DNA of 64,000 nt from Lacticaseibacillus absianus (GTDB lineage Bacteria; Bacillota; Bacilli; Lactobacillales; Lactobacillaceae), in contig NZ_JABEKX010000006.1 in the NCBI RefSeq assembly GCF_013407595.1, positions 23,784 to 87,783 on the forward strand, read 5' to 3'. The notes below the pieces were generated by a model, which saw only the letters and a list, made by a program, of their open reading frames with translations, searched no databases and was not told the DNA's origin. The position numbers and the translations under genes were made by a program. This document shows, in pieces, positions 42,569-57,772 of this stretch; position 1 is the stretch's first letter; each line of letters opens with the position of its first letter.

Positions 42569-44206
42569 TCACCCGATGTGCAGGCGTCGGCGGATCCCGC
42601 CGATGCGTGCCCCCACGATCAAGTCGGCCAACCGCGTCTTGAGCACTGCATACCCGTAGATCGCCACCCCGACTGGGAGGGTCAACACGAGCATCAGCAC
42701 TGACTGCATCCCGCTAGCGGGGTTCAAGAAGCGCGATAGGACCCAGATCAATGCGCGCACGACCACGGCCATCACGACCGAGAACCCGACGATACCGACC
42801 AACCGCCGGGCGGTCTGGCGCACTTTGAAGTGATACAGCAAGCGCAAGTCATTGAGCATCAGCACGATCGACACGGTCATCCCGGCGATCGTCGAGAGTG
42901 TCGGGCCGTAGACATGGAAGAACACGATACACGGCCACTGCAACGCCAGCTTGACCGCCATCCCGACTAGCATCGTACGGATCGCCAACCGGTTGTGGAA
43001 TAGCCCCTGCAGGATCGAGGCGAGGACCGTGAAGAGCCCCAAGAAAACGGCCAAAAAGGCCGAAAGCTGCAACACATCGATCCCGAGCTTATCGTAGCCG
43101 TAGAACAGGACATACAGTGGCTGGGCGATCGCCGCCATCCCGAAGGCGCATGGGATCATCACGACGAAGAACAGCTGCAAGATGTTCGTGATCGTATCGG
43201 CGATCTCACGCCCCTGTGCGCGTGTCTTAGCTGCCGCTAGCAGCGGTAGCGCCGTCGAAGCCATCGCGACTGCCAGACTGACCACGATCATGATCAGCTT
43301 GTTCGCGTTCCCGGCGAACAGGGCGTACAGCTCACCGAGCAGCTTCTTGGAGGCGATGTAGTGCGTCAGCATCATCGGATCGAAGGTGTACTGGTCGATG
43401 ATGTAGTAGAGGTTGATTGCCGCGCCCATGATGATGAACGGGACTGCCTGCTGGACGATCTCCCATAGGATACGCTTGGTCGAGATCTGCAGGTCATCGG
43501 CGCTGTTGGCCGCCAACGCAACGAACCGGTCTTTTTGGCGGAAAAAATACACGATCAAAAGGCCGAGGCCGAACAGTGCGCCGATGAAGGCGGCGAACGT
43601 CGACTGCGCCACGGCGTCGACGTAATCACCGTTGCCGAGCTTCATGATCGAATAGGTCATGATCAGCATGTAAATGATCCGGGCGACCTGCTCGATGAAC
43701 TGGCTCAGCGCACTTGGGGCCATCTCGTTGTACCCTTGGAAGAACCCGCGGATGATACTCAAGACCGGGATCACCAGCAACGGCCAAGCCAGCGTGCGAA
43801 AGACCTGCGTCAGTGCCGCGTCATGCAGCGCCAGCGCTGGCGCCAGGACCCACAGGAGGCCGCAGGAGACCACGCCCATCAGCGACATGGCCACGACCCC
43901 GGCGGAGAACAAGCGAAACCCCGTCTTGTACTCGTTCATCGCGTTGTAATGCGCAATCTGCTTAGAGATTGATCCCGGGACCCCTGCAGTCGAGATGATC
44001 AAGAAGATGCTGTAGATCTGGTACCCCTTCGTGAACAAGGCGTTGGCCGTCAGGTAGGCCGCCCCCAGCCAGATGCGCCACGGGATGATGTAGATCGCGC
44101 CCAAGACGCGGGAAAGGATGCTGCCAGCGGTCATCCAGGCCGAGCCGCGCAGCATCAATTCTTTGTTACTGCGCGGCGGCTGAGCCGCCAGATTCTGCTT
44201 CGCCAT
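42569..44206 (-). CDS. murJ: Lipid II flippase, YtgP/MurJ type
   Basis: A 545 aa membrane protein with about fourteen helices of the MOP flippase superfamily (SpoVB/YtgP branch), moving lipid-linked cell-wall precursor across the membrane. The N-terminal helix-turn carries the family's SAWMTAGSILSRVLGAIY stretch. The ATG at 44206 with AGGAG 7 nt upstream is chosen; the frame begins further upstream at 44269 without support. Adjacent to rsuA as in Bacillus, where YtgP is the MurJ equivalent. Polysaccharide-unit flippase is the alternative. Confidence 0.82.
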   Translation of the reverse strand: MAKQNLAAQPPRSNKELMLRGSAWMTAGSILSRVLGAIYIIPWRIWLGAAYLTANALFTKGYQIYSIFLIISTAGVPGSISKQIAHYNAMNEYKTGFRLFSAGVVAMSLMGVVSCGLLWVLAPALALHDAALTQVFRTLAWPLLVIPVLSIIRGFFQGYNEMAPSALSQFIEQVARIIYMLIMTYSIMKLGNGDYVDAVAQSTFAAFIGALFGLGLLIVYFFRQKDRFVALAANSADDLQISTKRILWEIVQQAVPFIIMGAAINLYYIIDQYTFDPMMLTHYIASKKLLGELYALFAGNANKLIMIVVSLAVAMASTALPLLAAAKTRAQGREIADTITNILQLFFVVMIPCAFGMAAIAQPLYVLFYGYDKLGIDVLQLSAFLAVFLGLFTVLASILQGLFHNRLAIRTMLVGMAVKLALQWPCIVFFHVYGPTLSTIAGMTVSIVLMLNDLRLLYHFKVRQTARRLVGIVGFSVVMAVVVRALIWVLSRFLNPASGMQSVLMLVLTLPVGVAIYGYAVLKTRLADLIVGARIGGIRRRLHIG

Positions 44207-44371
44207 GCGTTCGCTCCTATCAAAAAAGACATATACGTTCATTCTAGTTGAAGCGATGCCCCCTTTCAATCTAATCCCGCGCGCCTTATACGAATCTCAT
44301 CACTTTGGGCGGTAGTCCGGCGCGCGTCAACGCAAACAGCACGCCCAGGAGGGGCGTGCTGCGAGTAGACC

Positions 44372-46780
44372 TTATTTGACGACGATGTTGACGATCTTCT
44401 TCGGGATCACGATCTCCTTGACGATCGTCTTGCCCTCGGTGAACTTCTGAACGTTCCCGATCGCCTTGGCCGCCTCGAGGATGTCGGCATCCGCGGCGTC
44501 CACCGCGACGGTCAGGTGACCGCGCAACTTCCCGTTGACCTGCACCATCAGGTTGACCTGCTCCGTCTGTAGCGCCGCCTCGTCGTAGGTCGGCCAGGCC
44601 TCATAGGTCAGGGTGTGCTCATGCCCGAGGATCTGCCAGACTTCTTCCATCAGGTGTGGGGCGATCGGCGCCAGCAGCTTGACGAAGCCTTCCACGTAAG
44701 CGTACGGCAGGGCATCGACCTTGCGCGCCTCGTTGATGAAGACCATCATCTGGGAGATGGCGGTGTTGAAGTGCAGGGACTCGAAGTCCGCGGTGACCTT
44801 CTTGACCGTCTCGTTGTAGACCTTGTCCAACCGGCCGTCGTTGATCGTTGTGATGTGGTCGCGCATCTTGCCGTTGTCATCGACGAACGTCCCGTAGACG
44901 CGATCAAGGAACTTGCGCGCCCCAGCTAAGCCGGTGGTGCTCCAAGCGATCCCCGCATCCAGTGGGCCCATGAACATTTCGTACAGGCGCAGCGTATCCG
45001 CACCGTAGTCGTTGACCACATCATCAGGGTTGACGACGTTGCCCTTGGACTTGCTCATCTTCTCGTGGTTGTCACCAAGAATCATCCCCTGGTTGTACAG
45101 GCGCTTGAACGGTTCCGGGTACGGGGCCACCCCGATATCGTACAGGAACATGTTCCAGAACCGGGCGTACAGCAGGTGCAACACGGCGTGCTCCGCCCCG
45201 CCGATGTAGAGGTCGACCGGCGTCCAGTCCTTCAGCTTGTCAAAATCCGCAAGGGCTTCCTTGTTGTGCGGATCGACGAAGCGCAGGTAGTACCAGGACG
45301 ACCCGGCCCACTGTGGCATCGTGTTGGTCTCGCGCCGACCCTTGCGCCCGTTGGCATCGACGACGTTGACCCAATCGTCGAGGTTGGCCAGCGGTGACTC
45401 ACCAGTCCCAGAAGGGCGAATATCTGCCTCTTCCGGCAGCATCAGCGGCAGCTCATCTTCAGGGACGAGGGTGGTCTCGCCGTCTTCCCAGTGGATCACT
45501 GGGATCGGTTCACCCCAGTAGCGTTGGCGGGAGAAGACCCAGTCGCGCAGCTTGTAGTTGACGTGCTTTTCGCCGACGCCTTGGGCTTCCAGCCAGTCGA
45601 TCGCGGCGTCGATCGCCGCTTGCTTGGTCATCCCGTCCATGAAACCGGAGTTAATGTGCACGCCGTCACCGGTGTAGGCAGCCGTCTTGACGTCACCGCC
45701 GTCGATCACCGGGCGGATCGGCAGGTCGAACTTCTGGGCGAATGCGTAGTCACGCTCGTCATGCGCCGGCACCGCCATGATCGCACCGGTCCCGTAGCTG
45801 ACCAGGACGTAATCGGAGAGCCAGATCGGCAGCTGCTCGCCGTTGATCGGGTTGATCGCGTACGCGCCGGTCCACACACCGGTCTTGTCCTTGTTCAGGT
45901 CCGTGCGCTCGAGGTCCGATTTGTGCTCGATGGCCGCCTTGTAGGCCGCCACCGCGTCTCGTTGTGCAGGCGTGGTGATCACGTCGACCAAGGCGTGCTC
46001 TGGCGCCATCACGCAGTAGCTGGCGCCGAACAGCGTATCTGGGCGCGTGGTGAACACATCAAAGGTCTGATCGGAGCCCGCGACCTTGAACGTCACCTGA
46101 GCCCCCACGGAGCGACCGATCCAGTTACGCTGCATCTGCTTGATCGGCTCTGGCCAGTCGAGGTCGTCGAGCCCTTCCAGCAGGCGATCGGCGTAGGCCG
46201 TGATCTTCAGGACCCACTGACGCATCGGCTTGCGGATGACCGGGAAGCCGCCGCGCTCAGTTTTGCCGTCGATCACCTCTTCGTTGGCGACCACAGTCCC
46301 AAGGTCCGGGCTCCAGTTGACCGCCACTTCGGCTTCGTACGCGAGGCCCTTCTTGTACATCTGCTCGAAGATCCACTGCGTCCACTTGTAGTAGTTCGGA
46401 TCAGTGGTCGAGATCTCGCGGTTCCAGTCATAGGAGAACCCTAAGGCGTTGATCTGGCGCTTGAAGTTTTCGATGTTCTTCTTCGTGAAGTCCTTCGGGT
46501 TGTTCCCCGTGTTCAGCGCATACTGCTCCGCCGGCAACCCGAAGGCATCCCAGCCCATCGGGTGCAACACGTTGTAGCCCTGTGCGCGTTTCATGCGGGC
46601 CGTGATATCGGTCGCCGTGTAGCCTTCTGGGTGGCCAACGTGCAGGCCTTGGCCCGACGGATACGGGAACATGTCCAGCGCGTAGTAGTTCTTCTTGTTC
46701 GGGTCAGTCGTCGTGTTGAAGTTGTTGTGCTCGTGCCAACGCTTTTGCCACTTTTTCTCGATCGCCTTGTGATCGTACAT
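44372..46780 (-). CDS. leuS: Leucyl-tRNA synthetase
   Basis: Charges tRNA-Leu, including the tRNA-Leu(CAG) copies at 40320 and 40759. An 802 aa class I synthetase with the HIGH-type motif HVGH in [15 protein letters not shown] (about residues 38-52), an editing CP1 domain (about 220-420) and KMSKS followed by KGNVVNPD in the C-terminal third. AAGGAGG precedes the ATG. It is controlled by a T-box leader. Length and domain order are normal for bacteria. Confidence 0.97.
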   Translation of the reverse strand: MYDHKAIEKKWQKRWHEHNNFNTTTDPNKKNYYALDMFPYPSGQGLHVGHPEGYTATDITARMKRAQGYNVLHPMGWDAFGLPAEQYALNTGNNPKDFTKKNIENFKRQINALGFSYDWNREISTTDPNYYKWTQWIFEQMYKKGLAYEAEVAVNWSPDLGTVVANEEVIDGKTERGGFPVIRKPMRQWVLKITAYADRLLEGLDDLDWPEPIKQMQRNWIGRSVGAQVTFKVAGSDQTFDVFTTRPDTLFGASYCVMAPEHALVDVITTPAQRDAVAAYKAAIEHKSDLERTDLNKDKTGVWTGAYAINPINGEQLPIWLSDYVLVSYGTGAIMAVPAHDERDYAFAQKFDLPIRPVIDGGDVKTAAYTGDGVHINSGFMDGMTKQAAIDAAIDWLEAQGVGEKHVNYKLRDWVFSRQRYWGEPIPVIHWEDGETTLVPEDELPLMLPEEADIRPSGTGESPLANLDDWVNVVDANGRKGRRETNTMPQWAGSSWYYLRFVDPHNKEALADFDKLKDWTPVDLYIGGAEHAVLHLLYARFWNMFLYDIGVAPYPEPFKRLYNQGMILGDNHEKMSKSKGNVVNPDDVVNDYGADTLRLYEMFMGPLDAGIAWSTTGLAGARKFLDRVYGTFVDDNGKMRDHITTINDGRLDKVYNETVKKVTADFESLHFNTAISQMMVFINEARKVDALPYAYVEGFVKLLAPIAPHLMEEVWQILGHEHTLTYEAWPTYDEAALQTEQVNLMVQVNGKLRGHLTVAVDAADADILEAAKAIGNVQKFTEGKTIVKEIVIPKKIVNIVVK

Positions 46781-46802
46781 GGATCATTCCTCCTTGGGAT
46801 TC

Positions 46803-47027
46803 TCGAACCAAACAAAAAACCGCCCCATCGATATAGGACGGCTTCGGCCGCGGTACCACCTAAGTTCTGCCGAAGCAGCGCTTGACTGGATAACGGTCAG
46901 GGCCGGCGACCATTGGCTTGGTCGCACTGAAAAGGTCAGTTCACCGCGTTGCGTCGTCAGGCTCACACCGACCGCCTGCTCTCTGGTCGCCGCGCCGCGC
47001 TTACTCGTCCTTCGTTCGTTCGATATT
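46803..47027 (-). promoter_or_regulatory. T-box leader of leuS
   Basis: The 225 nt minus-strand leader ends with the conserved T-box AGGTGGTACCGCGG (plus 46848-46861) and a terminator CCGTCC..GGGGCGG with TTTTTT (46814-46841). A CTG leucine codon at 46937-46939 lies in the GAACTGACC context of the specifier loop. Uncharged tRNA-Leu would favour the antiterminator. Confidence 0.92.
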
Positions 47028-47033
47028 GGGTTA

Positions 47034-47062
47034 AGCATAGCAAAAACGCCGGCGTGAAACAA
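47034..47062 (-). promoter_or_regulatory. Promoter of the leuS leader
   Basis: Minus strand TTGTTT, 17 bp, TATGCT, 7 bp before the predicted leader start. Confidence 0.65.
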
Positions 47063-47113
47063 GCCTTCTGCGGCGTCCTATGGTACAATTTTGAACTAAA
47101 CGGAGGTGTGCCT

Positions 47114-47803
47114 GTGACTCGACCCAAAACTCCCCTTCTGATCGCCGCTGGCGCCTTGGTGGTCTTCATCCCCCTACTGTGGGGCGTCGCCGTCGACGCG
47201 GCGTGGATCCATGCCATCGACGCGCCGATCATCGCGTGGGTGACTGCCGTTCGGCCCGAACCGCTGACCGAAGTGCTCCTGTGGATCACCAACTGTGGCA
47301 ATCCACCCGTGATCGTCGGGCTCGGCGCCGGGTTAGCCGCGATCTTGTTCTACTACCGCAAAAAACGCTACGCCGTGTTCGCGGCCGTCGCGATCATCGG
47401 CATGAGCGGCCTCAATTCCTGCGTGAAGTTGCTGATCCGCCGCCTGCGCCCCTTCGTCGCCGACCCGACCATCACACCGCTGACCCGCATCGGCGGCTAC
47501 AGCTTCCCCAGTGGTCACGCGAGCGGCACGATGCTCCTGTGGGGCACCGTGATCCTGCTGACAGCCGCCTTAGTTACCCGCAAATCCCTGCGCCGCGTGC
47601 TCATCGGCTTCAGCATCGCGATGATCGGCCTGACGGGCTACTCCCGGATCTACGTCCAAGTCCATTTCCCCACGGATGTGCTCGCCGGGTACGCCGAGGC
47701 CCTGTTCGGCCTGATGCTCGTGTGGTGGCTGATGTATCCGTGGCTGACCCGCGTCACCCCGACCGGCTGGGTCCTGCGTGATAAGCCACACACGTTGCGA
47801 TGA
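47114..47803 (+). CDS. PAP2-family phosphatase
   Basis: A 229 aa membrane phosphatase with about six helices. The tripartite signature is complete: KLLIRRLRP (about 97-105), PSGHASG (about 132-138), and SRIYVQVHFPTDVLAG (about 180-195). Members hydrolyse undecaprenyl pyrophosphate (BcrC) or phosphatidate-type lipids, so a role in recycling the cell-wall carrier is likely but not certain. The start is a GTG at 47114 with GGAGG 7 nt before it. It is divergent from the leuS leader. Confidence 0.88.
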   Translation: MTRPKTPLLIAAGALVVFIPLLWGVAVDAAWIHAIDAPIIAWVTAVRPEPLTEVLLWITNCGNPPVIVGLGAGLAAILFYYRKKRYAVFAAVAIIGMSGLNSCVKLLIRRLRPFVADPTITPLTRIGGYSFPSGHASGTMLLWGTVILLTAALVTRKSLRRVLIGFSIAMIGLTGYSRIYVQVHFPTDVLAGYAEALFGLMLVWWLMYPWLTRVTPTGWVLRDKPHTLR

Positions 47804-47825
47804 ACGGCCCACACCGATAGACATC

Positions 47826-47865
47826 AAAAACGCGTCTGCCTCAGTTCTGAAGCAGACGCGTTTTT
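47826..47865. terminator. Bidirectional terminator
   Basis: AAAAACGCGTCTGC pairs with GCAGACGCGTTTTT around a 12 nt loop, between convergent genes. Confidence 0.88.
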
Positions 47866-47919
47866 CAGGTGACCTCAGGCGACTTCGCGCCGCCGGTGGT
47901 CGGTGCAGGCCAAGACCGC

Positions 47920-49389
47920 TCACGACTCGACCGACTTGGGCGTGCGGTCGAAAGCGTTGATCACCAGCGCTAAGGCAACGATGACCACCGAGAAGAAGTA
48001 GATGTTGTGCAGCCCTTCGTAGAGGATCTTGCGCAGCGTTGGCATCAACATCGCCGGCAGTGACTGCGCCGTCTGCGGGTTGATCAGCTTATTGAGCATA
48101 TCGCTGTGCACCGCCGGATGTGCCGCCACCCCCTGTGCCATACGCAAGTTCAACACAACACCGTAAACCGAGACCATCAGCGTCTGCCCCAGCGTACGCG
48201 ACAGGGTGTTGAAGCTCGTCGCCACGCCGACTTCGCTTTGATCGACGGCGGCCTGCGCCCGCACAGTGGTCGTCGTGATCACCATGCCAAACCCCAGCCC
48301 AAGCCCTGCGGCGACCAGCAGGAAGAACCAGTACGGGGTCGCTTCCGGCACGATTGCAAGGATCAGGCTCCCGACCAGCAGTAGTGCCATCGCCAAGGCG
48401 AGGATCCGTCGCGCGGGCATGCTGGTCAGCATCCGGCCGGCGACAAAGGAGCCGATGATCCACATCAGACTGCTCGGCGTGATCGCGAAGCCCCCGAAGG
48501 ACGCATCCATGCCGAGGATCCCCTGGACCCACATCGGCATGTACGCCTCATACCCGATCACGAAGCCCGAGATCAGCGCTGCGACGACGTTGGTGATCAC
48601 GAAGCCGCGGTTGTTGAAGAGGCGCAAGTCGATGATCGGATCCACCGCCCGTTTTTCCTGGCGCACGAAGAGCCACAGCGTGAGCGCTGCTAGCGCCAGC
48701 AGGCCGACTAGCACCCACACGCCGTTCGGGTCGGCCAGACCTTGGAAGCCCAGCATCACCAGCAGCAGCGTCAGCACCAGCCACACCGTGCCGAGGTAAT
48801 CCACTGCCTGGTTCGCCGCATCGTACTGCTCATGGAAAAAGAACACGACCAACGCCATCGTGATCAGCCCGATCGGGACGTTGATGAAAAAAATCCAGTG
48901 CCACGAGAGCTGATCGACGATGAAGCCGCCAAGCAGTGGCGCGACCACCGACGCGATCCCCCAGGCCGAGCCGTTGAACCCGAGCACTTTCGCGCGCTTT
49001 TCGAACGGGTAGATGTCCGCGATGATCGTGAAGGTCACCGGCATGATCGCCCCGGCGCCGATCCCCTGGATCGCGCGGAAGACGATCAGGATCGGCATGG
49101 ATTGCGCCAAGCCGGACAGCGTCGAGCCGAGGACGAAGATCGCCAGCCCGATCAAGAACACCGGCTTGCGGCCGATCTTATCGGCGAATTTGCCATAGAT
49201 CGGGGTCGCCATCGCGTTGGTCAGCAGGTAGATCGAGATGATCCAATTCATCAGGTTGACGCCGTGGAGGCTCCCCACAATGGTCGGCATCGCAGTGGAC
49301 ACGATTGTTCCTTCGATCGCAGTCATGAACGTCGCGATGAAAATCGCGATCGTCACGATCACAACATTTGTCTGTTTGGTTTTCGGCAT
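47920..49389 (-). CDS. DHA2-family MFS drug transporter
   Basis: A 489 aa major facilitator protein with about fourteen helices. The loop 2-3 motif GKFADKIGRK (about residues 65-74) and the motif C region GIGAGAIMPVT (about 110-120) mark an EmrB/QacA-type drug:H+ antiporter. AAGGAAGG lies before the ATG. No regulator gene is adjacent, and no operator-like repeat was seen in the 68 bp between it and metK, only the metK terminator. Substrate unknown. Confidence 0.88.
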   Translation of the reverse strand: MPKTKQTNVVIVTIAIFIATFMTAIEGTIVSTAMPTIVGSLHGVNLMNWIISIYLLTNAMATPIYGKFADKIGRKPVFLIGLAIFVLGSTLSGLAQSMPILIVFRAIQGIGAGAIMPVTFTIIADIYPFEKRAKVLGFNGSAWGIASVVAPLLGGFIVDQLSWHWIFFINVPIGLITMALVVFFFHEQYDAANQAVDYLGTVWLVLTLLLVMLGFQGLADPNGVWVLVGLLALAALTLWLFVRQEKRAVDPIIDLRLFNNRGFVITNVVAALISGFVIGYEAYMPMWVQGILGMDASFGGFAITPSSLMWIIGSFVAGRMLTSMPARRILALAMALLLVGSLILAIVPEATPYWFFLLVAAGLGLGFGMVITTTTVRAQAAVDQSEVGVATSFNTLSRTLGQTLMVSVYGVVLNLRMAQGVAAHPAVHSDMLNKLINPQTAQSLPAMLMPTLRKILYEGLHNIYFFSVVIVALALVINAFDRTPKSVES

Positions 49390-49404
49390 GAGCCCGTCCT
49401 TCCT

Positions 49405-49455
49405 TCAAAAAACGAAGCGACCTATCCCCCTAAGGGATAGGCCGCCTCTTCACTC
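49405..49455 (-). terminator. Terminator of metK
   Basis: GCGGCCTATCCC pairs with GGGATAGGTCGC, then CGTTTTTT on the minus strand. Confidence 0.82.
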
Positions 49456-49457
49456 GT

Positions 49458-50642
<1,185 letters not shown>

Positions 50643-50649
50643 GTGTATT

Positions 50650-50712
50650 TTCCCCCTAATTAGTCGTTCGGTTACAAGGCATCTCCGCCGAAGCGGATCC
50701 CATCGGGAATTC
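50650..50712 (-). promoter_or_regulatory. SMK-box (SAM-III) riboswitch
   Basis: Minus-strand sequence has TTCCCGATGGGATCC, a GGC-rich arm, the highly conserved AGATGCCTTGTAACCGAA and then the GGGGGA Shine-Dalgarno of metK. These are the SMK-box core elements known from Lactobacillales metK leaders, where SAM binding hides the ribosome site. Confidence 0.92.
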
Positions 50713-50819
50713 TTTGCAACTGTCCCAGTTTACCATAAATAAGTAAGAACCGAAATTCCTTTTTGCGAAAAGCCTCGAGATTGGGTAACATAAGAGGCGA
50801 ACTGAAAGGAACCGCGTCT

Positions 50820-51455
50820 ATGAAAAACAAACTGCTGCTGACCGCCAGCGCGGCGGCTCAGCTACTGATCCTGCCCCTTCTGCTCAACCGCACACAGCTC
50901 ACCCAGCTGACCCTGAGCACCTGGGCGTTGATCGCCATGGCGCTATGCCTCGCATGGGTGAACGTCAGCCGCGACCTGCGCGGCCTGCTACCGGCCCTGG
51001 TCCTGGCTGGGATCGGCGCCTGGGGGACCTGGCGGCTCTTGCCGCTCGCACTCGCGCAGATCGCACTGGCCGCCTTGCTCGCCAGTCAGAACCTCCAAAA
51101 GCCTCTTGCTCTATCCGGGTGGCAACTCGAAGTCGCCTTCGTGCAACTGCTCCTCTTGGCCCAGCTGAATCAGCTGATCACGCCCCAGGCCTTACTCGCC
51201 GTGACCTTCGTCACCCTGCCACCGCTTGTCGCCCAGTGGACGCCGCACCTGCCGTGGTGGGCAACGCTGGCCAGCCAGGTGCTGATCGCCGGTCTGGCCG
51301 TCTGGCAGCAGTCCTTCACATGGGTGACCGCCGCGATCGCACTGCTCTGCGGAACTGGTCTGAGTGTCAAACACCGTCAGTTGCCGCCGATCGCCACAGT
51401 CTGGGCCGGCGTCTTGATCAGTCTAGTCGACGTCTGGACCCACCTTCACGGCTGA
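50820..51455 (+). CDS. Hypothetical membrane protein, 211 aa
   Basis: A 211 aa, very hydrophobic protein with about seven or eight helices and many Leu, Ala and Gln residues (LAQIALAALLASQNLQ). The ATG at 50820 follows AAAGGAA; the longer frame from 50763 is not supported. No family recognised. It is divergent from metK and followed by a clean terminator, so it is a unit of its own. Confidence 0.75.
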   Translation: MKNKLLLTASAAAQLLILPLLLNRTQLTQLTLSTWALIAMALCLAWVNVSRDLRGLLPALVLAGIGAWGTWRLLPLALAQIALAALLASQNLQKPLALSGWQLEVAFVQLLLLAQLNQLITPQALLAVTFVTLPPLVAQWTPHLPWWATLASQVLIAGLAVWQQSFTWVTAAIALLCGTGLSVKHRQLPPIATVWAGVLISLVDVWTHLHG

Positions 51456-51460
51456 CCCTT

Positions 51461-51482
51461 GCCCGCGTTATGCGGGCTTTTT
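51461..51482 (+). terminator. Terminator of the membrane protein gene
   Basis: GCCCGC-GTTAT-GCGGGC followed by TTTTT. Confidence 0.9.
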
Positions 51483-51497
51483 CAGTGTCGGCAGGCA

Positions 51498-51527
51498 TCA
51501 AAAAAGCCGCGAGCACCCTCGCGACTT
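51498..51527 (-). terminator. Terminator of the rrn operon
   Basis: GTCGCGAG/CTCGCGGC stem with TTTTTT, just after the last tRNA of the operon. Confidence 0.9.
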
Positions 51528-51533
51528 TCTGAG

Positions 51534-51607
51534 CGGTTCCAACGGGACTCGAACCCGTGATCTCCTGCGTGACAGGCAGGCGTCCTAACCAACTAGACCA
51601 TGGAACC
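51534..51607 (-). tRNA. tRNA-Asp (GTC)
   Basis: 74 nt cloverleaf, acceptor GGTTCCA/TGGAACC, anticodon loop CTGTCAC, discriminator G. Last gene of the rrn operon. Confidence 0.95.
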
Positions 51608-51621
51608 CTAAATAAAAAAAA

Positions 51622-51694
51622 TGGAGGATACAGGGCTCGAACCTGTGACCCTCTGCTTGTAAGGCAGACGCTCTCCCAACTGAGCTAATCCTCC
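51622..51694 (-). tRNA. tRNA-Val (TAC)
   Basis: 73 nt cloverleaf, acceptor GGAGGAT/ATCCTCC, anticodon loop CTTACAA, discriminator A. Confidence 0.95.
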
Positions 51695-51701
51695 ATAATA
51701 C

Positions 51702-51773
51702 TGACCCGTACGGGATTTGAACCCATGTTACCGCCGTGAAAGGGCGGTGTCTTAACCACTTGACCAACGGGCC
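51702..51773 (-). tRNA. tRNA-Glu (TTC)
   Basis: 72 nt cloverleaf, acceptor GGCCCGT/ACGGGTC, anticodon loop CTTTCAC, discriminator A. Confidence 0.95.
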
Positions 51774-51783
51774 ATTGAATCAA

Positions 51784-51873
51784 CGGAGAGTAAGGGATTC
51801 GAACCCTTGATACGGGTAAAGCCCGTATACATGGTTTCCAACCATGCTCCTTCGGCCTCTCGGACAACTCTCC
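51784..51873 (-). tRNA. tRNA-Ser (GGA)
   Basis: 90 nt class II tRNA with long variable arm (TACGGGCTTTACCCGTA), anticodon loop TTGGAAA, discriminator G. Confidence 0.95.
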
Positions 51874-51876
51874 ATA

Positions 51877-51948
51877 CTCCGGATGTCAGGCTCGAACTGA
51901 CGACACCCTGATTAACAGTCAGGTGCTCTACCACTGAGCTAATCCGGA
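51877..51948 (-). tRNA. tRNA-Asn (GTT)
   Basis: 72 nt cloverleaf, acceptor TCCGGAT/ATCCGGA, anticodon loop CTGTTAA, discriminator G. First tRNA after 5S. Confidence 0.95.
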
Positions 51949-51953
51949 ATGAA

Positions 51954-52071
51954 GCGCGGCAGCTTCCTACCCTCGCAGGCAGTCACCCACCAACTACTCT
52001 CGGCGTAGAGAAGCTTAACTTCTGTGTTCGGCATGGGAACAGGTGTATCCTTCTCGCTATCGCCACCGCAC
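51954..52071 (-). rRNA. 5S rRNA
   Basis: About 118 nt with closing helix GTGCGG/CCGCGC and the conserved CCGAACACAGAAGTTAAG loop. Confidence 0.96.
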
Positions 52072-52151
52072 TTCTTATTCAACTGAGAGCTTTGCACCCT
52101 CAAAACTGGACATCATTGTTTTATACCTTGAACGCGTATCTGTTTCGCTTT

Positions 52152-56829
<4,678 letters not shown>

Positions 56830-56977
56830 GAGTTATTTGAATAGCTCGATTTGTTGTTACTAGCGAATTGACTTCGCAATGTTTAATTCTCTTCGATTCA
56901 AGATCGAAAAGCCCTATCACATAACGAAACTTTGTTCAGTTTTCAAAGGACGACCTTGTCGTTAAGACAACTTTGTT
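56830..56977 (-). other. 16S leader with processing stem
   Basis: The leader holds CTGAACAAAGTTTCG, which pairs with CGAAACTTTGTTTAG in the 16S-23S spacer to form the RNase III type stem around 16S. Confidence 0.7.
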
Positions 56978-57006
56978 AGTATATCTTATTGACGAAGCGG
57001 TGTCAA
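56978..57006 (-). promoter_or_regulatory. rrn P promoter
   Basis: Minus strand TTGACA, 17 bp, TATACT: near-consensus and the strongest promoter in the window. Transcription is expected to start near 56971. Confidence 0.9.
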
Positions 57007-57146
57007 CGATCAATTTTTGAAGCATGAATATTTATTCATGCTTCACCACTGTCGACGGTGACCGTCGCGCTGACAACAACAAGTATCTTACCAGCCTTTA
57101 GGCGGCATCGTCAACTATATTTTGCGAGAAACTCCACCTAAAAATA

Positions 57147-57195
57147 AAAGCCGAACGGGCAATTTTATACACGATTGCGCGTTCGGCTTTTTAGC
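57147..57195. terminator. Terminator of perR
   Basis: AAAAGCCGAACG pairs with CGTTCGGCTTTTT; T-runs on both strands. The stretch 57007-57146 shows no gene. Confidence 0.87.
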
Positions 57196-57215
57196 GATCA
57201 TCTAACGGTTCAACA

Positions 57216-57662
57216 CTAATTATTCGTTTTTCCAAGCTTGACCTGGCACTCCGGGCAGAGGCCGTAGACCTCCAAATGATGCCCGGATACAGCAAAGCCC
57301 GTCTTGCCCGCCGCGACCTGCTCGACATCCACGAGCCCGGGGTAGACAAAGTCGACGATCTTACCGCAGTTCGTGCAGACCGCGTGGTAATGCGGGATCA
57401 GCGCGAAGTCGTAATGCGTCGCGACATCCCCAACGTTCATCTCCTCGATCAATCCGAGGTCGAGCAGGAGCTTGAGATTATTGTAGACAGTGGCGACGCT
57501 CATTCGCGGAAACTGCGGCGCAAGCGCCGCGTAAATCATCTCCGCCGTCGGGTGGGCGGTGCTGGCGATCATGAACTGGATGATCGCATCGCGTTGAGGC
57601 GTGATGTGGATCCCATTCGCCTTCAGCCGCGCCATCGTTTGGTGATACACCGTTTCTTGCAT
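57216..57662 (-). CDS. perR: Peroxide-sensing repressor PerR
   Basis: A 148 aa Fur-family regulator of peroxide defence. Counting from the ATG at 57662, the regulatory metal ligands fall at His37, Asp85, His91, His93 and Asp104, the same numbers as in Bacillus PerR. The structural zinc site is Cys96/Cys99 and Cys136/Cys139. Asp104 separates PerR from Fur and Zur. The recognition helix is MSVATVYNNL. AGGTGG 5 nt upstream supports this ATG over the GTG at 57671. Single gene with a terminator. Confidence 0.93.
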   Translation of the reverse strand: MQETVYHQTMARLKANGIHITPQRDAIIQFMIASTAHPTAEMIYAALAPQFPRMSVATVYNNLKLLLDLGLIEEMNVGDVATHYDFALIPHYHAVCTNCGKIVDFVYPGLVDVEQVAAGKTGFAVSGHHLEVYGLCPECQVKLGKTNN

Positions 57663-57772
57663 TTTGACCACCTATTCAAAAATGGGGCTTACTATTTATC
57701 ACCAGCATACCGCGATTCAGCGCCAGACGCAATGCAGACGAATACCCCCACCCAGTGGGCGAGGGTATTCGA